The notes beneath the pieces are model-generated. The model was not told where the DNA came from, made no database searches, and saw nothing but the letters and a program-made list of their open reading frames with translations. Position numbers and translations under genes: made by a program. Source: an uncultured Lachnospiraceae bacterium (GTDB lineage: Bacteria > Bacillota > Clostridia > Lachnospirales > Lachnospiraceae). Taken from it: a stretch of DNA of 5,964 nt. The stretch spans positions 1-5,964 of the forward strand of contig CACXGR010000270.1 in the NCBI GenBank assembly GCA_902767235.1, written 5' to 3'. This document shows positions 1 through 5,882 of this stretch, one piece after another. How positions within the stretch are numbered: position 1 is the first letter of the stretch; every line of letters begins with the position of its first letter.

Positions 1-219
1 CGGATAGGTCAGAATGAAGCAGATCATGTTGCCCATCTTGTATTCCGGATAGTGCTCATGCGCATATTTGACAACCTTTGCGCTGGCAAGGAACTGATGA
101 TGCAGTGCCTGGCAGATCTTTTCAACGCCGCTGCTGTCCCTTACAAGCACCATGTTGTTGTTAAGTGCTTTGATCACTGTCCATTTTTCTTCGTCGGTAA
201 AACTCTTATCCTTTCCCAT
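1..219 (-). CDS. 5' end of a gene behind a RAT switch; CAT-like N-terminus (BglG/LicT/SacY antiterminator-like), runs off the window
   Basis: Reading from ATG at 219, 73 codons stay open to the window edge. Residues 15-35 read VIKALNNNMVLVRDSSGVEKI, which follows the start of the CAT RNA-binding domain of BglG/LicT/SacY antiterminators (known pattern: I-x-K-x-L-N-N-N-x-V-x-V-x-D, then EK). Such proteins bind RAT hairpins in nascent mRNA and prevent termination when sugar is available; the first regulated gene is often the antiterminator itself, and a RAT lies just upstream here. Two things are odd. The usual GKGIGF-type motif after EK is missing. The following residues (YAHEHYPEYKMG) look more like the YPKEY-x-IG stretch of a PRD domain than the rest of CAT, so the gene may carry an internal deletion or be divergent. 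ATG 219 has only a weak ribosome site; GTG at 177 would give a more typical CAT start. The reading frame is likely real; the family is a moderate inference. Confidence 0.55.
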   Translation of the reverse strand, partial: MGKDKSFTDEEKWTVIKALNNNMVLVRDSSGVEKICQALHHQFLASAKVVKYAHEHYPEYKMGNMICFILTYP

Positions 220-283
220 TTTGACACATCCGTTTTGGAAAACTGCATTGCTGTTTCAAGTACCCTCGTCTCTGAGAATTCCG

Positions 284-299
284 ATTTGGGGATCCAAAT
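284..299. repeat. Short perfect dyad in the leader
   Basis: ATTTGG and CCAAAT flank GGAT, forming a 6-base-pair dyad with a 4-base spacer. It lies in the untranslated leader between the terminator and the start codon at 219. It could be a small hairpin or a protein-binding site, or chance; it has no T-run. Confidence 0.3.
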
Positions 300-311
300 T
301 TGAAAGCGAGT

Positions 312-386
312 AAATAAAAACAAGCAGACAAGGCACACCAAAATTGCTTGATAGATTTATCAAACCTCTGTGAGCCTTGCCTGCTT
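312..386 (-). terminator. Intrinsic terminator of the RAT switch (leader attenuator)
   Basis: On the minus strand, 386-370 (AAGCAGGCAAGGCTCAC) pairs with 338-322 (GTGTGCCTTGTCTGCTT) over 17 positions with two mismatches. The second arm is followed at once by GTTTTTATTT (321-312), a classic Rho-independent layout. The 31-base loop contains a second perfect hairpin, TTGATA/TATCAA (348-353 with 358-363 on the plus strand). The terminator lies about 20 bases into the predicted transcript and about 100 bases before the ATG at 219. Its first arm is also the 3' half of the RAT, so the two structures exclude each other. The plus strand lacks a T-run on the matching side, so the element is directional. 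Confidence 0.88.
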
Positions 387-403
387 TACCAGTCACAAAT
401 CAC
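370..403 (-). promoter_or_regulatory. Ribonucleic antiterminator (RAT), SacY/LicT/BglG type
   Basis: The minus strand from 403 to 370 can fold as an outer stem GTGA/TCAC, a lower stem TTTG/CAAG(G), and an inner CTG-GTAAAG-CAG hairpin with asymmetric loops. Compared from memory with the RAT of the B. subtilis sacB leader, 24 of 29 positions agree, including the core GTAAAGCAGGCAAG (sacB: ATAAAGCAGGCAAG). In that family a dimeric CAT domain stabilises the hairpin, blocking the overlapping terminator so that sugar-operon transcription continues. Here the RAT shares bases 386-370 with the terminator arm, as the mechanism requires. The homology is clear; which antiterminator and sugar are involved cannot be told. 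Confidence 0.88.
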
Positions 404-411
404 TATGTAAA

Positions 412-440
412 ATTTTATCAAATTTTTATGGTATTGTAAA
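412..440 (-). promoter_or_regulatory. Sigma-A-type promoter for the RAT-controlled gene
   Basis: The minus strand has TTTACA at 440-435, a 17-base spacer and TAAAAT at 417-412. Initiation near 406-404 would put the RAT at the very 5' end of the transcript. The perfect spacing and the fit to the RAT downstream support the call. Confidence 0.75.
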
Positions 441-551
441 TATAAATGTCTCTCCCATCGCCCTTTAGACTGCTTCTACTTTCTCACATACGCCTGTATG
501 ACCTTGACCGGTTCCCCGACCGCTCTGATCCTGTATCGGCCGACTCGCCGG

Positions 552-1355
552 TCATCCCTCAGATTCCCCGGACTTTTTTCTGTTGATCGCAAGATTCCTC
601 AGCCTTGTAAGATATCCGTTTTTCACGGTTTTCCTGTGCTCATCCCGGTCTCTGAAAATGTTGATCCTGCGGATCGTGCTCTTCATGAGCCCGTTCATGT
701 TATTGACCTGGTCGTTTACGAAGCGGCCCTTTTCAACAATACTGTCCCTGACCCGGGTGGATCTCTCCACGGTACTGTCCACAATACTTTCCATGCTCTG
801 GTTAAAGCTGTTTTCCATGTGTATAACCATTTTGTCAAAATGATATAGTGCCGTCACCGTAAGGGTGAGATCGACTGCGAACACAAAGACAAAGCAGAAC
901 GAAAGCAGCTCGATCGCGATCGGAACAATGTGTCCGACGGCATTTTCCGTAAACGGCGCTATGGCATACACGACCAGAAGCCCCGCCAGGCCAAACCCCA
1001 AACTGGTGAACAGGCTGATTCTGCCGTGGAGGTTCAGCGGCAGTCCGCTGTAATCCCACCAGGCCGCGTGGAACAGCTTCTCCAGGCCCCACGAAGTAAT
1101 ATATTCCAGTCCCGCGCTTCCGATCACGGCGATCAGGAAGATCTGCCATGGACTCAGTGTTATCCCATATCCGCCCGCCGCTTTCATAATCGTGGAAATC
1201 GCCACCGCTCCGGTTCCGTAAATTGGGCAGGCGGGGCCGTAAAGGAAGCCTCTGTTTTCCCATTTTCCGCTCTTTATCGTGCAAAAAAGTGTCTCATAGA
1301 TCCAGCCCATGAGGCTGTAAGTAAAAAATAGACAAATATATCTGCTCAGCACCAT
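552..1355 (-). CDS. CmpB-type membrane protein (putative ABC-transporter type IV family)
   Basis: A 267-residue polytopic membrane protein. It carries the family's signature segments: GWIYET (17-22), RGFLYGPACPIYG (35-47), LEYITS (83-88), WDYSGLPLNLHGRISL (100-115). There are about five to six hydrophobic segments before residue 172, followed by a charged, probably cytoplasmic tail of ~90 residues (HFDKMVIHMENSF onward) with helical, coiled-coil-like character. The family is annotated as a putative ABC-transporter permease but its substrate is unknown and no ATPase gene is nearby. I chose ATG 1355: it falls 2 bases after the HD-gene stop, it has AGGAGG at 1372-1367 inside the end of that gene (spacing 11, rather long), and family similarity begins there. 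An in-frame extension to 1466 would overlap the HD gene and adds unrelated hydrophilic residues. Confidence 0.85.
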   Translation of the reverse strand: MVLSRYICLFFTYSLMGWIYETLFCTIKSGKWENRGFLYGPACPIYGTGAVAISTIMKAAGGYGITLSPWQIFLIAVIGSAGLEYITSWGLEKLFHAAWWDYSGLPLNLHGRISLFTSLGFGLAGLLVVYAIAPFTENAVGHIVPIAIELLSFCFVFVFAVDLTLTVTALYHFDKMVIHMENSFNQSMESIVDSTVERSTRVRDSIVEKGRFVNDQVNNMNGLMKSTIRRINIFRDRDEHRKTVKNGYLTRLRNLAINRKKSGESEG

Positions 1356-1357
1356 TA

Positions 1358-1813
1358 TCAGGCATGCCTCCTGAACAGGGATTCCTTGAGAGAAACATAT
1401 TTGTCGGCGAGGCAGACGATCCACGCCTCCCTCGACTGGGGAATCCTCTTCGGATTCAGAGGCCACATATGGGAATAGATGACATGGCTGGTTTCATCAT
1501 CGATCGCAAAACAATCTTTTGCATTGTCACACGCCCTCTTCGCGTGCGTAAAGCCGTGGAGGCGATGCGATCCGTCGCCATCCTCGTGCCAGTCGTAAAG
1601 ATAAAAATCATGAAGCATGGCGCCTGTCAAAAGGACCTTCAGGTCCGAGTGGAGCGACAGGCGTTTGTCTATGCTGTAGCTCAGCTTCGCCACGCTTTCG
1701 CAGTGTTCATAAGTAGAGACATTCCCGTGCTGAATATACTGTTTCATTTTCTGGACGTTTTCGTCCGCCTGTATTTCCGTGAGTATCTCGTCTATTTCCC
1801 GGTTGCCGCTCAT
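1358..1813 (-). CDS. HD-domain metal-dependent phosphohydrolase, short single-domain form
   Basis: A 151-residue soluble protein with the HD-superfamily metal ligands in order: H37 (YEHCESVAKLS), H68-D69 (MLHDFYLYDWH), H90 (HGFTHAKRA), H115 (YSHMWPLNP) and D137 (CLADKYVSL). The H...HD...H...H...D pattern is that of HD enzymes with a two-metal centre. The substrate (nucleotide, cyclic nucleotide or other phosphoester) cannot be deduced. ATG 1813 has GAGG seven bases upstream, a good ribosome site. The gene lies 29 bases after the YfhO-family stop and 2 bases before the CmpB-type start, so it is the middle gene of the operon and probably translationally coupled to the next. No signal peptide or membrane segment is visible. 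Confidence 0.85.
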   Translation of the reverse strand: MSGNREIDEILTEIQADENVQKMKQYIQHGNVSTYEHCESVAKLSYSIDKRLSLHSDLKVLLTGAMLHDFYLYDWHEDGDGSHRLHGFTHAKRACDNAKDCFAIDDETSHVIYSHMWPLNPKRIPQSREAWIVCLADKYVSLKESLFRRHA

Positions 1814-1842
1814 TAAATTTCCTCATTTTTTCTTAGGTAGTG

Positions 1843-4551
1843 TCAGTTAGATTCGGGGCGCGCACCGCTGCGCCGCTTGCGTTTTATTACAACCTCATAG
1901 GCCGTCAGAAGTACAACGCCCGCGACCGTCGCGGCGATGCCCCTGCGCAGATTCGGAACCCGGTAAAACCTCTCGATCCTGTTTTCGCCCTCTTCCAGCG
2001 GGATTACCGTAAGGCAGTAGGCGAAATCCTCGGCCGGTGTCCTCTCTCCGTTCACATATGTGTTCCATCCCATTGTCATCGGAATGATCATAAACAGCTT
2101 CTCGCCCTTTTGCGCCGTCACGCTGCAGCTTATCTTCCCGTTTTCCATGGAAAGATCGCTGACTTTTTCCGCGCCCTTGCTGATCTTATCTGAGAGTTCC
2201 TGCAGGCGGTCCAGATCCAGCGCATAGAACTCTTCATCGTCCGCGACGAACTCCGTTTCACAGGTAAGGGTAACCTTCACCGCGCTTTCGCCTTCTTTAT
2301 GCGGAATAGTGAAGACTGTCGGGGAGAGCCACTGCGAATATCCGACCGGCGGCTCTGATCCCACCTGAAGTGTCGAAGGAATCTCCTCTTCCGTCAACAG
2401 GTTTCCGTACAGCGCGAAATGGCCGTCCGGCACTTTCACGTTCCAGGTGATTGTTTTACCGGCCGTCGTCTTTTCTGTCTCCAGCGGTATGAAAATATTG
2501 GCCGTCTCCCCGGAAAGAGCCGTCCAGATCTCTTCGAGATAGCTGAAAGGATCATGATACTCGTGGTCAGGGAGCTTTCCGCCGTTGTAAACAAAGGCGA
2601 GCGGAAGCGCATAGGGGTTATAGTAGGTCGATCTATTGTTCTGAACCCCGAGTTCCTCGAGTTTCTGCATGCCCGGGATGTCTGTATCGGAAAAGACATA
2701 GCGGACGCCGAGCATCGAATCAGCCGCCACAAACGAGGTGTTGACGATGTTCATGCACAAATTGTCTTCCTTGTAGCCCAGCCTGTCCAGCAAATACATC
2801 TGGTCGTTCTCCGGACTGGAAGTATACCCGCCGACGCCCATGTAATTATAGGCGAGCGCGTCATTATAGTATGCGGTGTGCATGGTATCCTTGTCCAGGT
2901 CTCTCCATCCGATTTGCGAAATGCGATAGAGTCCGCCGTCATATTCTTTCAATGTTCTGACCTGCTCCCTGGTCCCGCTGACGTAAGCGGAATATCTCCC
3001 TACGTCTCTGAGGCGGTTATTACGGACCACCTCGACGCCCGACCGAAGGAGCTCTGTCAGCGAGATCACTGTCAGAACCGCGGCGGCCGCCCCCGCTGCC
3101 ATCCTGCGCCTGCCCTGTTCGCCGGCAGCGCGCAGCACAAGGAGGAAGGTGGTACAGGCTCCCGCGCCCAGCATATAGAGGCAGGTCTCCACAGCCCCTT
3201 TCATGTCCATCTTCGAAAACTTGCCCACCGTCAATCCGACCGCGAACAGGAGCACGGAAAAGATGACACTGCTCACAAGCGGCAGGAAGCACTCCTTCTT
3301 TCCGAGTTCTCCGCCGCGCGCCCTCTCCTCATCGGCCGCCGCCCGGGACGGAAATACGTGCTGCAGGTACAGGGCCGCGAAAAATGCCAGCTCCAGGCAT
3401 CCAATGTAGCCGTATCGGGAAAAGTAGCTGTCCACTCTCTTGAAAAGCGAAAAGGCAAAAAAGAGAGGCTGCCAGTAGTAAGTCAGCAAGGTGAAGGCAA
3501 ACACTGCGGCTGCCATGATCTTTTGACGGGGACGAACCCTGCCCGACAGGAAAAATGAAATGGATCCGATCGCGGCAAGGCTGCCGCAGTAGAGAGAAAC
3601 AGCGGATTTACTGCTTGCTCCGTCGATCCTGTACTGCGTTATGGTATTGAGCATGTTGCCGTTGAACACGTTCTGCATATGGGATGCAAAATAGAACTCG
3701 GCGCCCCGCCCGAGCTGCAGCGCTGAAATCGTGGGCAGAAAGAGGACCGCGCTGATGGCAATGCCAAGCACCATTGCGGCGCCGTAGCGCAGGACGGCTC
3801 CCAGGAAGCGCTCGAGCACTCCGACGAATCCTTTGCGTCCGGCTCCAATCACGTCGGACTGCGGAACCGTCGGTCCGGATTCCGGGTCCAGCTCAGCGGC
3901 AAAGAATTCAAAGGCGAGCCAGACGATGCAGAAGAGGCAGTTGATGCCGCCCGTATACCAGTTTGAAAAGATTGACAGCGCCGTGGGCACCGCCAGAGGA
4001 GCGAGACTCCTCCTTCGCACGACAAGATGCGTCCCGAGCATCATAAGCGGCAGCAGGAACATGCCGTCCAGCCACATCACATTGCTGGCGTTCGCAAAAG
4101 AATAGTTCATCAGTCCGTAGCCGGTCGACAGCAGTATCGTAAAAAACGGGGAAAGGCGGTCATAGAGCCGCGCCTGCAGAAAATAAGCGCAGGCCCCTGC
4201 GGTCAGCCCTGTTTTGATAAAGATCAGGATGTCTATAACGATATTGGCCTGCGTGCCGTCAAAAAAGTACATGATAAGATTCAGCGGCGACGCCAGATAG
4301 TAGCTGAACAGTCCCACGCCGTTGCCGCCAAGCCCCTTTGTGAGCGAATAGCCAATACGGTTTTTACCCGTCAGCACATCCTTATAGTAATTGAAAAAGT
4401 CAAGATACTGGATCTTGCAGTCTGACGCGGCAAAGGAACCGTTTCCAAGCGGCGCAAGTCCGTAAAACTTCATCAGAAGAAGCATCACAAGCCATGCAGC
4501 GCCCATTGCGATAAGGCATATTATTAGTCGTTTCCTGAATTTAGCTGTCAT
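1843..4551 (-). CDS. YfhO-family polytopic membrane protein (GT-C-like, cell-envelope glycosylation)
   Basis: A 902-residue protein. The N-terminal membrane segment (~8-28) is followed by the family's first loop with FAASDCKIQYLDFFNYYKD (D44, Q48). Many hydrophobic segments follow up to ~500, then a large extracytoplasmic region (~505-868), and a final membrane helix at ~872-889 ending in KRKRR, which places the C-terminus inside. B. subtilis YfhO is ~860 residues and is linked to adding sugar to lipoteichoic acid from a lipid-linked donor; the exact sugar here is inference. The start is ATG 4551, because it overlaps the nagA stop as ATGA. An in-frame TTG at 4572 has a better ribosome site (GGAG, 7 bases upstream) and may matter now that nagA is broken. 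The gene appears intact and heads the yfhO-HD-CmpB operon. Confidence 0.88.
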   Translation of the reverse strand: MTAKFRKRLIICLIAMGAAWLVMLLLMKFYGLAPLGNGSFAASDCKIQYLDFFNYYKDVLTGKNRIGYSLTKGLGGNGVGLFSYYLASPLNLIMYFFDGTQANIVIDILIFIKTGLTAGACAYFLQARLYDRLSPFFTILLSTGYGLMNYSFANASNVMWLDGMFLLPLMMLGTHLVVRRRSLAPLAVPTALSIFSNWYTGGINCLFCIVWLAFEFFAAELDPESGPTVPQSDVIGAGRKGFVGVLERFLGAVLRYGAAMVLGIAISAVLFLPTISALQLGRGAEFYFASHMQNVFNGNMLNTITQYRIDGASSKSAVSLYCGSLAAIGSISFFLSGRVRPRQKIMAAAVFAFTLLTYYWQPLFFAFSLFKRVDSYFSRYGYIGCLELAFFAALYLQHVFPSRAAADEERARGGELGKKECFLPLVSSVIFSVLLFAVGLTVGKFSKMDMKGAVETCLYMLGAGACTTFLLVLRAAGEQGRRRMAAGAAAAVLTVISLTELLRSGVEVVRNNRLRDVGRYSAYVSGTREQVRTLKEYDGGLYRISQIGWRDLDKDTMHTAYYNDALAYNYMGVGGYTSSPENDQMYLLDRLGYKEDNLCMNIVNTSFVAADSMLGVRYVFSDTDIPGMQKLEELGVQNNRSTYYNPYALPLAFVYNGGKLPDHEYHDPFSYLEEIWTALSGETANIFIPLETEKTTAGKTITWNVKVPDGHFALYGNLLTEEEIPSTLQVGSEPPVGYSQWLSPTVFTIPHKEGESAVKVTLTCETEFVADDEEFYALDLDRLQELSDKISKGAEKVSDLSMENGKISCSVTAQKGEKLFMIIPMTMGWNTYVNGERTPAEDFAYCLTVIPLEEGENRIERFYRVPNLRRGIAATVAGVVLLTAYEVVIKRKRRSGARPESN

Positions 4552-5088
4552 TTTGTCACACTTTCCCTGCAAATTGTCATCTCCGCCGAATAATCATCTC
4601 TTAAGACCACAAGATCGGCGTCCTTCCCCGCCTGAACAGACCCCTTCTTTCTCTCCAGTCCGATCAGGCGGGCCGGATTTATAGTACACGAATTGATCGC
4701 CGTCTGCCAAGGGACACCTGCCTTCTCGACCAGGTTTCTGAGACCCTCATTGATCCGCAGCGTAGAGCCGGCGAGTGCCCCAGAGACGCCACAATTCCTC
4801 CGGCTGCGTAATTGTCGTGGGGAGAATCCCGGTAACGCCCTCGCCGACTATATTTTGGAGCCAGTGTTTCAGCCCCTCCTCTTCGGCGTCATTGGTATCA
4901 AACCCATAGGCGCCGTGTGTGTGCACATCAATAAATCCGAGCACTACGCGCAGATTGCCGTCGTCCAGATCCGCCGGCTTTGCTCCATACGGAAGAATCC
5001 CTGTGATCTTCCCTGTTTCGGCAGAGAATTCAACCTGTACTTCCATCCACTGATTCAGAATCCATACTCTTTTGCTCTGCAGTATAAG
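4548..5088 (-). pseudogene. nagA: nagA remnant: N-acetylglucosamine-6-phosphate deacetylase with its middle deleted
   Basis: NagA removes acetate from GlcNAc-6-phosphate in amino-sugar catabolism and is normally ~380 residues. Two pieces remain. From 5088 the frame reads LILQSKRVWILNQWMEVQ, then GFIDVHTHGAYGFDTNDA with the metal-binding H-x-H at 4923-4915, and TTITQPEELW; it stops at 4747. In the next frame, 4787-4548 encodes the true C-terminus: LAGSTLRINEGLRNLVEKAG, NPARLIGL, KGS-x-x-AGKDADLVVL, then TGA at 4550-4548. The join is near 4787. About 200 residues carrying the remaining metal and catalytic residues are absent, so no active enzyme can be made. The initiator is also lost: the codon before CTT 5088 is TGA, at the join with the preceding fragment, and ATG 5046 has no ribosome site. 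The stop overlaps the yfhO start. Confidence 0.85.
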
Positions 5089-5167
5089 TCAAAATAGTTT
5101 ACCCCCTCTTTGATTGCGATGTCAAACATCTCATTAACCTTGTTCTGATCATAATCGGTTCCCCGTA
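5083..5167 (-). pseudogene. Aldo/keto reductase fragment (N-terminal ~27 codons)
   Basis: In one frame the minus strand reads GTDYDQNKVNEMFDIAIKEG followed by VNYFDLY. This matches the first helix and second strand of aldo/keto reductases (known pattern: V-x-E-M-x-D-x-A-x-x-x-G-V-N-Y-F-D). The start codon, the first ~20 residues and everything after NYFD, including the catalytic Tyr, Lys and His, are missing. The fragment follows the stop of the helix-turn-helix piece with almost no spacer and runs into the nagA piece near 5088; the frame then ends at 5055 in unrelated codons. Confidence 0.55.
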
Positions 5168-5326
5168 TCAGTATTCCATCAAATCCTCCATGGAACACTT
5201 GAGCGCTCTGGCCAGAAGCCAGAGTGTTTTTGTCTGCGCTTTGGAGAGGTCTTTCTGTCGCTGCTCGTAGTTCTGAATCATTCTGACCGAGACGCCGCTC
5301 TCTATTGCAAGTTCGGGAATGCTTCC
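5168..5326 (-). pseudogene. C-terminal part of an XRE/Cro-type helix-turn-helix regulator
   Basis: The frame from 5326 reads SIPELAIESGVSVRMIQNYE, then KAQTKTLWLLARALKCSMEDLMEY and a TGA at 5170-5168. It shows the recognition helix (SGVSVRMIQNYE) and the last two helices of the XRE fold, with the ending common in short Clostridia regulators. The first helix and the start codon (~15 residues) are missing; upstream DNA belongs to the end of the prephenate-dehydratase-like gene. There is no start signal for this frame, so it is probably not expressed as a separate protein. Confidence 0.7.
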
Positions 5327-5803
5327 CCCTTGGGCTCTTTGGCCGAAAGAACATAGAACCGGGTCTTGTTGGCGTCTGTGATCTGCACATTCTCTGCGCG
5401 TGGGAACATACTGTCTTGATGTCCTCTATTTTGGCACCGGGCACTCCCATCAGTGTCTGGCTGATTGGAAGGATGACCTCCCCGATCACAAAGGCGTCGT
5501 TCTGTTTGATCAGTGCATCCACATAGTTTGTCACCGCGCCGCCAAGGGTGTTTTCCTGCGGAATCACTGCATAATCCACGGTTCCGTTCATGACATCAGC
5601 GATTGCTTCATCCACAGTTTCCTTCGGCATCATGGCCTTTGCCTCCGGAAAGAAAAACATGGATGCTTCTTCCTCGCTTGTTGTTTCCGATGGCGCGGTG
5701 GTGTTTGCCGCTGCGGTGGCGTCTTTTGACGCACCGGCTGAATTCCCGCATCCGGCCAGGGCGATGCTTCCTGCGCACAGCAGGATAAATAGTGATTTTT
5801 CAT
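5302..5803 (-). pseudogene. Lipoprotein with prephenate-dehydratase-like domain, broken by deletions
   Basis: The product starts with a lipoprotein signal (KSLFILLCAGSIALAGCGNS, lipobox LAGC) and a Thr/Ser/Glu-rich linker, then PDT-fold sequence: FFFPEAKAMMPKETVDEAI, DYAVIPQENTLGGAVTNYVD, EVILPISQTLMGVPGAKIED and IKTVCSHAQ. The PDT fold resembles a periplasmic-binding protein, so a surface lipoprotein probably binds a ligand rather than making phenylalanine (inference). Defects: ATG 5803 is out of frame by one base with the signal peptide; the opening Y-x-GPxGTYS-type motif is missing near 5660; and near 5395 about 60 residues are lost, after which the C-terminus (AENVQITDANKTRFYVLS) continues in another frame. 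A GTG at 5840 is in frame with the signal (GAGG 7 bases upstream) but sits within ~10 bases of the likely transcript start. The C-terminal frame stops at 5304-5302, inside DNA of the next fragment. Confidence 0.75.
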
Positions 5804-5853
5804 AATAGTTCTTGTATGGTGTAGTTAGAAGCGAATACACCACTTTTCCTCGT

Positions 5854-5882
5854 ATTATATCGTGGTTCAATACAACTCCCAC
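5854..5882 (-). promoter_or_regulatory. Possible promoter for the remnant row and the YfhO operon
   Basis: A perfect TATAAT sits at 5859-5854 on the minus strand. The -35 is poor: GTGGGA at 5882-5877 with 17-base spacing matches TTGACA at three positions. Transcription would begin near 5847, about 45 bases before ATG 5803. I see no other promoter ahead of yfhO, so this may serve the whole minus-strand run, unless one is hidden inside the remnants. Confidence 0.45.

Larger units (their letters stand above)
220..551 (-). other. Intergenic regulatory region between the CmpB-type gene and the leftmost gene
   Basis: No convincing gene lies here on either strand. The stretch from 551 to 441 holds small GC-rich hairpins just after the CmpB-type stop, such as CGGT/ACCG arms near 510-523, but none is followed by a T-run. 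I therefore see no dedicated terminator for the upstream operon, and readthrough transcripts would meet the terminator at 386-312. The rest contains the promoter, RAT and terminator listed separately, then about 90 bases of leader before the start codon. Confidence 0.7.

Noticed and set aside
52..303. Plus-strand open frame of 83 codons
   Set aside because: It lies opposite the CAT-like gene and its leader, has no ribosome site or family resemblance, and reads as a shadow.
348..363. TTGATA/TATCAA hairpin as a separate operator
   Set aside because: It lies inside the terminator loop and is better explained as part of that folded leader.
498..848. Plus-strand open frame of 116 codons opposite the CmpB-type gene
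   Set aside because: Antisense shadow of a recognised membrane protein; no motif or start signal.
1356..1466. N-terminal extension of the CmpB-type protein to 1466
   Set aside because: It would overlap the HD gene by over 100 bases and adds residues unrelated to the family; ATG 1355 fits the stop-start spacing.
2419..3558. Long plus-strand open frame (379 codons) opposite the YfhO-family gene
   Set aside because: The composition is typical of an antisense frame (rich in His, Arg, Gly), there are no recognisable domains, and the opposite strand is clearly coding.
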